64,000 nt of DNA. Source: Progne subis subis. Lineage: Eukaryota; Chordata; Aves; Passeriformes; Hirundinidae. The DNA is taken from contig JAKJHU010000187.1 of the NCBI GenBank assembly GCA_022316685.1, positions 310,001 to 374,000 on the forward strand. Direction: 5' to 3'. Both the position numbers and the translations under genes were made by a program. This document shows positions 13,101 through 21,078 of the stretch, piece by piece. Position 1 is the first letter of the stretch, and the number at the start of each line of letters is the position of its first letter. Under the pieces are notes generated by a model. It ran no database searches. It was given only the letters and a program-made list of their open reading frames with translations, and was not told the DNA's origin.

Positions 13101-16100
13101 CAGACCACTGGGAATGCAAACAGAAATAAGACTCTCTAACTTCATGGTTCCAACACTTGCTTTGAAGTGGGACAAAGGCACATTCTCAGTTCTACAAAAT
13201 GACCAAACCCTTGCTTTTTGTATCAGTTACAAATGTATTTCTAAAAAAAAAAAAACAAAAAACGCCCAAACAAACAAAAAACCCCCACAAACAAACAAAC
13301 AAACAAAAAAACCCCAAACCAACGAAAAAGAAATGTTTGTTGCAGACAAGTAAAGATATTATTAAAGAAAGGTCTTAAACATATGGTTTAGGCCCTGCTA
13401 CCCTAGCTAAGCTAGCAATAGCTTGTAAATTCTCATGCGAAACAATCTTGAGAATGAAAAGTTCGTTAACACAGCAACCTAATCTTGGAGAGAAAAATAA
13501 GTCTGCACCTGCATAAGCAATAGATCTGTCCATGAGAATCCACAAAGGAAATACGTAAACATCTGCGTGACAGACAGTCTGAGCAAGTACACACAAAACA
13601 CCTTTTAACCAATGAGTTATGTGACGAGAAAACTACTAGCCAATTAGAGTTGAACACAAGGTCTGTAAAAACTGTATAAAATGAGTTACATGAATAAAGA
13701 ATGGGGGTTCTTTTACCCTGCATGAGGAAACTGAATCATGGCTGATTATTATTACAACAACCGTTCACACAGCTACTGATAGCCTGAAAATAACCTACAC
13801 AAATTTGGAGAAGAAAGGCATAATTTGCTATACTGTGAACAGAAGGAGTACAGGGAGTTGATGAGAAAAGGGCAGTTGTGGCTTCAACCAGAAACATGAC
13901 TCTTGGGAGCTGAGAACTTCAAAGTGAAAAAGTGAGGCACTGGGACTTCTACTGTTTCTAGAGCTGGAGAGCTACTAAACTATCATATGAGACTGGAACT
14001 TAATTGACTCACTTTCACCTGAAGTCTGTTTCAGGTACAAAAGTATTTTTGCAGATCTAGTTTGAGTTTGCAGTGGGATACCACCAAGTATCTTGAGGGT
14101 GCCACTGGAATACAGTATGAAATTGAAAAACAAAAACAAAAACAAAAACAACAAAACCCCAAACAAACAAAAAGACCCAAACCAAAACAAAAAAAACCAC
14201 CCCAAAACCAAAATAAAACAAACCCCCCAAAACTAAACAAAAAACCCAACAACAACAACAAAAAAACAAAACCAAAGAAATCCGCAAGCACCCCTTCAAA
14301 ACTCAAACACAACTATGCCCAAAGAAATATGATGCACCTCCACTCCCCCGAAATCCCTAACATCCTCTCAATAATTAGTTCATCCTATTTCATCTCTAAA
14401 TACTTACTCATTCTCTGAAGAAGATCCCACTCCTCTTGCAGAAATGCTCCATAGTGACCTATGATAAAACAGCATATGACAAACTTGTGCAGAAGAGTAA
14501 GATCCTGAAGCACAGTTTTCATAAACTCCAACAAAGATCCAGACACTCATGTGCCTCACTGGCAGAAACAGAGCTGCTCTGTCCTGCCCTAACTGGAAGA
14601 GTGGGATCATTCTGTTCTCCCTGCCACCCTAGATTTACAGGACAAACAAGGAATCCCCACACCCTACTTTCACTGGTACTCTCCAAGGCTGATGTGTTGA
14701 CACTTGTAGCTCAAAGTCCAGCTTCTAAGGGTTTATACCAGATGTTTAATAAATCACATTAGGATAAGAGATGATCAGACTGAAACATCTATTTGCACTA
14801 CTAATCATTTCCTATTAGTCTTTGAAAGATATTTTAGAAGAAGAACGGGCAGTTACTGAACAAATATTTTGTCAACCCCTTAACTGATACAAAATTTTCA
14901 AACACTGGTTCTGTTTTTCAAACATACAGTATCTAAGGGATTCAGCAGGTGTCATCCTCTTCTACACTATTGTGAAAAAACTCTGTGCAAGTATCAGGGA
15001 AAAAGGAGATCCTAAGTGTCTGAACGGTGTAATTTTAAGTGAAGTTTTTCAAAAATAGGCTGTTTGAGCAAAAATCAGAAAGGAAATCAAGCTCTTGCTA
15101 AAAATAATGAAGGATATTCTAGACACAGGAGCTGTCACTTAAGAGAAATTAGAATTAATTATATCTAATTTTTGCTTTAGGTACTACAAAGCGTTACCTG
15201 CTACACTGGGTGTAACTGACTTCAGCAGTACTGCAGCCCCTCCCCAAGGCTTGATTTGGCCCTCTTGATATTTTACTGCCAACATTCACATTTGAAACAC
15301 CATTTGCCATTTCTCTGCTTTTCCAGGGTTCAGATTTGCACATACCTCTCTTTGCAATCATCTGGGGGCAACCCAAATTTAGGTCTACGGCATCACAGTA
15401 ATCCTGAGCCAACAGTGCTGCTTGGACAAACACTTCAGGATCATTGGCACAGAACTGTGAAAACCAAAGAAAAGTGGAATAACCAGGCAATAGTTTTCTT
15501 CAAGTACTGAGTAGTTATGAAGCAACTACCTGCTAGAGAAAACAATCAAATATGCACAGTTAATAATACCAAACACTGTTTCTCAAAATTATCAAGGGAA
15601 GTGATGTGATGTAATCTTTTTGGATTTCAATAAAGCATTTGATACTGTTTCTCACAGGATGGTTTTGGACAAAATATCCAGCCCACAGCTGTTTAAACAC
15701 ATTGTGTAATAGGCAAACAACTGGTTCATGAGTCAAGTGCAAAGGGTTATAGTGACTGGGATGACCTAAGGCTGATCGGTCATGACCAGGGTTCCCCAGG
15801 GAACCGTCTTAGATGGAACCGGAGCCCTTTAACAGCTTCATAAACTACTTGCAACCTTGCTGACATTTGTAACCTTGCTGAGGATACTAAATTGGCAGGA
15901 GCTGTCTACTCCCTGGGAGGCACAGAAGCCCTGCAGAGAGACCTTGATAATCAGAGGGCCAGGCAACCACCAACCATTTGAAGTTTAATAAAGAAAAACA
16001 GCCTGTTCTGAACCTGGGACACAGTGACTCTGCATGCACAGACAGATAGGGGAACAAAAGGCTGGAGAACAGCAGTGCAGAAAGGGACCTGGGGGTCCTG

Positions 16101-19100
16101 GTTGATGGCAATGAGCCAGCAGTGCCCTGGCAGCCAGGAGGGCCAGCTGTGTTCTGGGGGGCATCAGGTCCAGCATCGCCAGCTGGGCCAGGGGAGGGAT
16201 TGTCCCACTCTGCCCTGCACTGGGGCTGCATCACCTCGAGTTCTGGGTACAGTCTGGGACACCACAATATAAGAAAGGTCCAAAGCTATTAGAGAGTGTC
16301 CAAAGGAACTTACAAAGATGGTCAAAGGTCTGGAGGGGCCATATGAAGAGTGGCTAAAGTGACTTGGCTTGTTCAGCCTAGAGAAGCGGAGATAGAGGGG
16401 AGACTCTATAGAAGTCTGTAACTTCCTCACAAAGGGCAGCAGAGGGACAGCTCTGATCTCTGCTCTCTGTGACCAGTGACAGGACCTGAGGGAATGTCTG
16501 GGGCTTTGTCAGGAGAGGTGTCGGCTGGGTATCATGAAAAGGCTCTTCCCCAGAGAATGGTCAGGCACTGAAACAGGCTCTCAAGGGCAGTGGTCACAGC
16601 CTTAAACCTGCCAGAGCTCAAGGGGCATCTGGACAACACTGGTGGGATTCTGGTGGCTGTTCTGTGCAGGAGCTAGACTTTGTGAACCCCTTACAACTGA
16701 GGATATTCTATGATTCTATGAAAATAAACCTCCAGACAAAATCCGTGACTCTAAAGATCCTCAACCTTCAAATGATAAAATGAGAAAGTTGAGCATTCAA
16801 GAGGCAAAGAAATATCAGATGAATATTTTACATGTGGTACCCAAGAATAAGTGGAAACAACTTATAAAATCCTCTGCAGAACGAAGAGCTATATAGCATT
16901 TTAAGACAGAAAGGTAGTGCTTAAGAGAAGAGTTATCCATAATGTCTCTGGGTCTTGAGACAGCTCAAACTTTGTAGATATCAGTAAGTACAACTGCCTC
17001 TGAAGTTAATTCCCATGGAAAGTGAAACAGACACATGGGCTATAGTAAAATGCTCAGTGTTACATGAATGTAATTAATATTACATTTAAAGCACAGTGCA
17101 AAAAAAAAGCAAATTAATAAAATGTGGGCTTGATATTTTTGGGTCTAATAGATTTTAGCAGCTGCTAGCAGACTAAAATCAATCAAACCCAGAAATATCA
17201 GGCCCACATAAAAATAGGTTAGTTTGAAGCTTCTTTGTTGAAGAGGACAGAGACAGACTATTCTTCTCATTTATGCTTTTAAACACATTTTCTTAAACCC
17301 ATTTTTAACAAAAAACAATGCCATCACATCTTAACATAAACTTGAAACAAAACATAAACACTTCTGAGCAGAAGGTGTTACTTAAACCCTGCAGCACTAC
17401 ATAAAATTATAACTGACAGCAACTAAAATAAAAAATCATTTGCTTTCTGTGAGATGACTGATTCAGATGTACCTCTGTCTAATCTAATTCCGAGACTCTG
17501 TGACCAAATTTGTAAGGACTGTTGCACAAGATCAATCCAAAGATTAGTCAGTTCTGTACTTTATGTCCAATAGTGGCCAACGGGAAGAAGGGTAACACAG
17601 CAAGCTCACAGCAACTGATCCTGTTCAGGTAGTGTCACCCAGAATACACAGCTTACTGAGCTGAAGATCTGTGACTTACAGCTTTCTAAGATCATTTGTA
17701 TTTCCACCACTTGTATTTTTCTGTGTCAAAAGAAACTACCTCCCACAGAAGAATGCTGAGATTAGCTCATTTGGTTAGAGCATGGTGCTATTAACACTAA
17801 GGTTGTGAGTTCTATCCCTGTACAGGCAATTCACTTAAGAGTTGGACTCAATGTACTTGTGGGTTGTGGACTTCTGGGTCCCTTCCAACCCAGAATACTC
17901 CATGATTCTGTGAGAGCTGTACTTGAGACAGATCAAAGGTCAATACCAAACTGTCTAGGGAAACAGCAGAAGCTGAAAAAGTGTCTGTAAGGAATCTGGA
18001 AGCAGAAGGTGTGTTTGTAGCACCTCAAGTGTTTTCCTTCATTTGCTCTCTAAATTCATGTAATCTTTCAGAATCCAATATATCCGACAGCAATGAATTC
18101 CAGTTTATAACTACCACTACCGCTTACTTGTTTCCCATTCATCATCTTCAAGCCAGTAATATTTGCACAGGCTTCTCTTATTTCTCCCCTCAGTCAAGGG
18201 AGACACTTTTTTCCCCAGGGTAAAGAGTCTTCAGCCATTTAACTGCTCCACGTGAGGAAATCAGTCATCCCTCTGCTCATCACAACCAACTTTCCCTGCA
18301 TTATTCTCCAGCTCCACAAGCTACTTTCCCTCTTTGGGATAGAGTGAAGTACCTGAACATCACAGAGTAGTCCAGAAGCAGAAGCAACACATGCTTTAAA
18401 GTCTGCCCTGTCTTCCTTGCATCCTTTCCCTATAGCTAAACACTGAGCTCAGGGTTTCAGAGAACTACTCAAAAAGCTGTGATCCTCCTTGAGTGGTACC
18501 AGATCCGGGACACACCCTGACTCTACAAGACCAACTGTTTCTAAAGATGAGGTGCAGGGGACTGAAACCCTGTGTGAAGTCCAGTGCTCCAGGCCCCTGT
18601 GGTTAAGATAGCTAATCCGCTGCTAAACATGGAATAAACAGAAAAACACCCATCTTCACGAGCTAAGTAGTGTCAGCCGTATTTAGATGAAGAAAATGAG
18701 ATTTCTGTCATCCTTTATAACCACGTTAAAACGTGGGTAAGACTGACTACCTTCAACTCGTGTACATTGGAAAACGTCCTGGATTTGTTAGCACGATCGG
18801 GATGGATGGCGCGGGTGCGTTTAGTAATGCTGACTTGCGTCCTCAGCGTTACCCAAGGACGGGCGAGGTGAACCCAGGGAAGCTCCTCCCGGCAGCCGCC
18901 GCCGCTCCTGGTGCTGGGGCTGACAGGGCGAGCCGGGGCCGCGCTCACCTGCACGATGAGCGGGCGGTCCTCGGGACAGGCCTCGCCGTAGAGGTTCTCG
19001 CGGCGGTAGTTGGCGTCCCTGAGGAAGACCTGGGCGTGCAGCATCGGTGTGTAGCAGAGCTGGGCGCCGTGGCGGCGGCTCAGCAGCCTCCAGGCCAGCT

Positions 19101-19185
19101 CGCTCTGGTCCACCATGGGCGCCACCACGTAGTGGGCGCTCCGCAGCGTCTCCCTCCAGAAGGCTTCCCCGCGCAGCTTCGGCAT
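4033..19185 (-). CDS. DUS1L: DUS1L, tRNA-dihydrouridine synthase 1-like, whole coding span (13 coding exons)
   Basis: DUS1L is a flavin-dependent enzyme that reduces uridine to dihydrouridine in the D-loop of tRNAs (family knowledge; Dus1 targets positions 16/17). I assembled 13 exons with GT-AG junctions and closed phases, giving 485 codons plus TGA; the human protein is about 473. The TIM-barrel part carries [14 protein letters not shown] near residue 20, the catalytic-cysteine motif [12 protein letters not shown] (Cys108), [12 protein letters not shown] and [10 protein letters not shown]. The helical Dus domain follows. Next come a Lys/Glu-rich linker and a Cys-rich tail, CDQCGNPKG then [14 protein letters not shown], which looks zinc-binding. 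The start ATG at 19,185 has a G at -3 and lies in a CpG-rich region. No in-frame stop precedes it, so the start rests on homology to MPKL-type N-termini. FASN lies upstream on the same strand. Confidence 0.95.
4516..4591 (-). CDS. DUS1L: DUS1L coding exon 12
   Basis: 76 nt, residues 411-435. Encodes [20 protein letters not shown] and VADCP, the second half of the Cys-rich motif. Donor GTAAGT. It is separated from exon 11 by a 2.6-kb intron carrying a CR1 fragment. Confidence 0.93.
4592..7156 (-). other. DUS1L: DUS1L intron 12
   Basis: 2.57 kb. Holds an (AAAC)n tract (4,777-4,810), the CR1 fragment at 6,480-7,125 and AT-rich sequence. No extra exon seen. Confidence 0.85.
6480..7125 (-). mobile_element. 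CR1 LINE fragment in DUS1L intron 12
   Basis: Minus-strand CR1 internal sequence, recognisable from blocks such as GACCCCTGAGGGACACCACT and AGCTCCATGTGTCTCCTGCA read on the plus strand. It lacks the ATTCTATG tail. It ends about 30 bp from exon 11. Confidence 0.88.
7157..7194 (-). CDS. DUS1L: DUS1L coding exon 11
   Basis: 38-nt micro-exon encoding [13 protein letters not shown], the first CxxC pair of the tail motif. Acceptor is in a TCTCTC run; donor GTAAGT. Confidence 0.92.
7748..7911 (-). CDS. DUS1L: DUS1L coding exon 10
   Basis: 164 nt, residues 343-397. A charged, low-conservation linker ([29 protein letters not shown]) that ends [11 protein letters not shown]. The Lys/Arg cluster could serve as a nuclear-localisation or RNA-contact patch (inference). 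Confidence 0.92.
8682..8770 (-). CDS. DUS1L: DUS1L coding exon 9
   Basis: 89 nt, residues 314-342, [15 protein letters not shown] then [14 protein letters not shown]. Acceptor TGCAG, donor GTGAGT. Confidence 0.94.
9145..9241 (-). CDS. DUS1L: DUS1L coding exon 8
   Basis: 97 nt, residues 281-313, [19 protein letters not shown] to ELKLRCQ. Phase 0 exit; donor GTACCA. Confidence 0.94.
9802..9946 (-). CDS. DUS1L: DUS1L coding exon 7
   Basis: 145 nt, residues 233-280. Encodes [26 protein letters not shown] and [11 protein letters not shown], the start of the C-terminal helical Dus domain. Donor GTGAGT. Confidence 0.94.
9947..10878 (-). other. DUS1L: DUS1L intron 6
   Basis: 932 bp, AT-rich, nothing recognised. 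The neighbouring introns 7-10 are likewise featureless apart from a (GA)n run at 7,196-7,211. Confidence 0.8.
10879..10982 (-). CDS. DUS1L: DUS1L coding exon 6
   Basis: 104 nt, residues 198-232. Encodes [18 protein letters not shown] to GVHGVMSA, the phosphate-binding end of the barrel (FANGNI, GVMSA). Acceptor TATAG, donor GTAAAG. Confidence 0.94.
11146..11228 (-). CDS. DUS1L: DUS1L coding exon 5
   Basis: 83 nt, residues 171-197. Encodes [17 protein letters not shown] and SWEHIQAV, including the VHGR segment that contacts the flavin phosphate and uridine in Dus enzymes (family knowledge). Donor GTTAGT. Confidence 0.94.
11962..12074 (-). CDS. DUS1L: DUS1L coding exon 4
   Basis: 113 nt, residues 133-170, [11 protein letters not shown] through [12 protein letters not shown] to EKAGCQ. 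Leaves in phase 0 at GTAAGA. Confidence 0.95.
13237..13332. repeat. A/C-rich simple tract in DUS1L intron 3
   Basis: Run of A with AAAC and AACCCC steps on the plus strand, abutting the 5' end of LTR copy 2; G/U-rich in the DUS1L pre-mRNA. Confidence 0.9.
13338..13759 (+). mobile_element. Solo LTR, endogenous retrovirus, copy 2 (in DUS1L intron 3)
   Basis: Begins TGTTGCAGAC and ends ATTACAACA, so the outer five bases are inverted (TGTTG/CAACA). It carries GTATAAAATGAG and GAATAAAGAATG and aligns with copy 1. The flanking hexamers AATGTT and ACCGTT match at 4 of 6 positions. It sits antisense to DUS1L, in its third intron. Confidence 0.82.
14126..14290. repeat. A/C-rich simple tract in DUS1L intron 3
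   Basis: About 165 bp of AAAAC/AACCC steps on the plus strand, starting AAAACAAAAACAAAAACA. It ends about 120 bp from exon 3, on that exon's 3' (donor) side. Confidence 0.9.
14408..14458 (-). CDS. DUS1L: DUS1L coding exon 3
   Basis: 51-nt micro-exon encoding [16 protein letters not shown]. It enters in phase 1 (completing Gly) and leaves in phase 1 (starting Ile). The acceptor is ATAG and the donor GTAAGTA. Confidence 0.93.
   Translation of the reverse strand, partial: VTMEHFCKRSGIFFRE
15346..15454 (-). CDS. DUS1L: DUS1L coding exon 2
   Basis: 109 nt, residues 80-115 plus one base. Encodes [16 protein letters not shown] and the catalytic motif [12 protein letters not shown], with Cys108 as the presumed proton donor. 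The donor is GTATGT. Confidence 0.95.
15595..16721 (+). mobile_element. CR1 LINE fragment with its 3' tail, in DUS1L intron 1
   Basis: Starts inside the reverse-transcriptase region: TTTGGATTTCAATAAAGCAT reads as [11 protein letters not shown]. It runs through the CR1 3' part and ends with the diagnostic repeat ATTCTATGATTCTATGA. 5'-truncated and riddled with stops, so it is dead. Confidence 0.9.
17122..17209 (+). repeat. 88-base near-palindrome (hairpin) in DUS1L intron 1
   Basis: Two 37-base arms, ATGTGGGCTTGATATTT... and its near-complement ending ...AAATATCAGGCCCACAT, surround a 14-base loop (CAGCTGCTAGCAGA region). Arms differ at five positions; in plus-strand RNA two of those become G-U pairs. 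It has the size of a miRNA precursor or a small palindromic MITE. Confidence 0.8.
17755..17914 (+). mobile_element. tRNA-Ile-derived SINE with CR1-type tail (TguSINE1-like)
   Basis: The first 70 bp follow a tRNA-Ile head (TTAGCTCATTTGGTTAGAGC, then an anticodon-loop remnant and GTGAGTTCTATCC for the B box). The second half is a CR1 3' end (GTTGGACTC, GGTCCCTTCCAACCCAGAAT, ATGATTCTGTGA). This head-plus-CR1-tail design is that of passerine SINEs mobilised by CR1. It is not a tRNA gene: the acceptor stem and anticodon are lost. Confidence 0.85.
18949..19185 (-). CDS. DUS1L: DUS1L coding exon 1
   Basis: 237 nt, residues 1-79, from [10 protein letters not shown] to RPLIVQ; ends in phase 0 at a GTGAGC donor. 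It holds the flavin-site start ([16 protein letters not shown]) and LCYTPMLHA. The exon is very GC-rich, unlike the rest of the gene, because it lies in the promoter CpG island. Confidence 0.95.
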
Positions 19186-19447
19186 CTCCCGCCCGCTCGC
19201 CCGTGCAGCGTCGCGGCAGCTGCCGCTCCGCGTTGCCGCCCCGGGGCTCGCGGCCTGAAGCCCGCAGGCCGCCGCGACCGCTGCGCCCGGGCCGGGCACC
19301 CGCGCAGCCGGACGGTGCCACCGCCATCTCGTTCCGGCCGGCTCAGCGGTGCAGCCGCGCGCCGTCCCCTCCAGAAACCGTAGCGCTGCCAGCAGGGGCC
19401 GCGCGCGGGAGAGGCGCAGCAGCCCCGGGGCCCCGCGCTGCCCGGGC

Positions 19448-20018
19448 CGGCTGAGGGGCGGCTGAGGAGCGGCTGAGGGCCGGCTGAGGGGCGGCTGAGG
19501 GGCGGCTGAGGGCCGGCTGCGGGGCGGCTGAGGGCCGGCTGAGGGGCGGCTGAGGGCCGGCTGCGGGGCGGCTGAGGGGCGGCTGAGGAGCGGCTGCGGG
19601 GCGGCTGAGGAGCGGCTGAGGGCCGGCTGAGGGGCGGCTGCGGGGCGGCTGAGGGGCGGCTGAGGGCCGGCTGAGGGGCGGCTGAGGGCCGGCTGAGGGG
19701 CGGCTGAGGGGCGGCTGAGGAGCGGCTGAGGGCCGGCTGAGGGGCGGCTGCGGGGCGGCTGAGGAGCGGCTGAGGGCCGGCTGAGGGGCGGCTGCGGGGC
19801 GGCTGAGGGGCGGCTGAGGGCCGGCTGAGGGGCGGCTGAGGGCCGGCTGAGGGGCGGCTGAGGGCCGGCTGAGGAGCGGCTGCGGGGCGGCTGAGGAGCG
19901 GCTGAGGGCCGGCTGAGGGGCGGCTGCGGGGCGGCTGAGGGGCGGCTGAGGGCGGCTGAGGGGCGGCTGAGGGCCGGCTGCGGGGCGGCTGCGGGGCGGC
20001 TGAGGGGCGGCTGAGGGG
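19448..20018. repeat. 11-bp GC-rich minisatellite, 52 units
   Basis: Counted unit by unit: 51 units of 11 bp and one of 10 bp (19,943-19,952). Plus-strand unit types: CGGCTGAGGGG (20), CGGCTGAGGGC (14), CGGCTGCGGGG (10), CGGCTGAGGAG (7). Units 13-19 (19,580-19,656) and 39-45 (19,866-19,942) are an identical 77-bp, seven-unit block, so the array grew partly by segmental duplication. Units ending GGGG create a GGGGCGG GC-box with the next unit, about 30 in total. It ends about 260 bp upstream of the DUS1L ATG. Confidence 0.97.
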
Positions 20019-20533
20019 CGGCTGCCTGTGCGCCGTGCGTGGGCCGTCTCCCCCAAGGTGTAGCGGCGGCGCAGAAAGCCCCGGCACTCGGCCCGTAGCG
20101 CCTCGCAACAAGTGCCGTCCTTTGTCCCTGAGCCCCGAGCCGGGCGTCTTTGAGCACTTGGGCGTCCGCTGCAGCCGGTGCCGAGAGGAAGCGCCATGAC
20201 TGGGCATTACAAGAAGTCGGACAAAGTGAGAGGCCTGTCCTGTCCTTTGTGTCGGATGGTCGGGCAGAGAGGTGAAAATAGTCCACCTGACTGAACCAAA
20301 TACAACAGCATCCATTATAAAATCGTTCTTTCTTCATCATTTTATAAAGCTACTGACCATGACCAGGATAAGCACAGTAGAGGATTTATGCTTCTCTTAG
20401 CCAATACCTTCCAGCATATAAGAAATGCAGCATCTCTATACCAGTCAAAACAGCAATGTAACTTGAGTTACAGGAGTTATTTTATTTAGAAGAGAATAAC
20501 TCCAACAAAATCATGTAACAAAGCACCATAGCC

Positions 20534-21078
20534 TGTGAAAAGTGCATATTATATGGCTCTATGCAAGATATTTACTATATGTATTACATTGTATTGATTA
20601 GTAATGTTGCATTAATATTTTGATAGTATGGTAAATGTAGTTTTGTAGTTAAAATGTAGTTTTTATATACCAGCCACAGGAAAATGTAAATGTTTCAAAG
20701 AATTTATGACTTCCTTATCAGAAGAGACCAATTTCTCCTGCCTCGCTCAGCCCTGAAGACACCACAGAGATTAAAGGAAAAAAAGTGACACTAACCAGGT
20801 AGAATTCTTTGTTTGAATGGAATTTATGCATCATGTATGAAATGTATGAATATTCAACAGGCTATTGCTTTTAAGAGATAATCCTTTGTTAACGGGGGTC
20901 CCTCTTTGGAGCTTTTTGCTCAGGAAGGGACCCTGAGGTCTGTTACTTTGTTTGTATTGTCTCATATTGTCCTAACCCTAATTCTTTAATTTTTCATTAC
21001 TCTAATTCTATTTTTATAACTATTTTTATTACTATTAAACTTTTAAAATTTTAAAACAAGTGATTGGCATTTTTCACA
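20534..21078 (+). mobile_element. Solo LTR of ERVL-like avian type
   Basis: About 545 bp starting TGTGAAAAGTGC and ending TTTTTCACA, with an AT-rich 3' part that contains ATTAAACTTTTAAAA. The overall shape and termini match an LTR group I recognise from songbird genomes; the family name would need a Repbase/Dfam search. It lies between the DUS1L promoter and the FASN 3' end. Confidence 0.75.

Larger units (their letters stand above)
12075..14407 (-). other. DUS1L: DUS1L intron 3
   Basis: 2.33 kb with two A/C-rich tracts and antisense LTR copy 2; otherwise unremarkable. Confidence 0.85.
15455..18948 (-). other. DUS1L: DUS1L intron 1
   Basis: 3.49 kb, the longest DUS1L intron. Holds the CR1, the hairpin and the SINE listed separately; 17,915-18,700 shows nothing I recognise. 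Confidence 0.85.
18870..20200. promoter_or_regulatory. DUS1L: CpG-rich promoter region of DUS1L
   Basis: A sharply GC- and CpG-rich island in an otherwise AT-leaning window. It covers DUS1L coding exon 1, about 260 bp of unique GC-rich 5' flank and the minisatellite. Repeated GC-boxes (GGGGCGG on the plus strand) fit a TATA-less housekeeping promoter. The transcription start cannot be fixed from the sequence. Confidence 0.75.

Noticed and set aside
13237..14290. CRISPR-like or satellite array
   Set aside because: The repeats are irregular simple A/C steps without constant units or spacers, in an animal genome.
14062..14418. Plus-strand open frame rich in Lys, Asn, Gln and Pro
   Set aside because: It is a translation of the A/C-rich simple tract, with no conserved content. 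The same holds for the plus-strand frames at 23,902-24,306 and 48,564-48,887.
15887..16272. Overlapping open frames on both strands
   Set aside because: They lie inside the CR1 fragment, which is 5'-truncated and has many stops in its true frame.
17755..17830. Possible tRNA-Ile gene
   Set aside because: The stems are broken and the anticodon region altered, and it continues into a CR1-type tail, so it is a SINE head.
18715..20340. Long minus-strand open frame of about 540 codons rich in Pro, Ser and Ala
   Set aside because: Its length comes from the minisatellite, which lacks stops in all three frames. Only the part from 19,185 down to 18,949 is a real exon (DUS1L exon 1).
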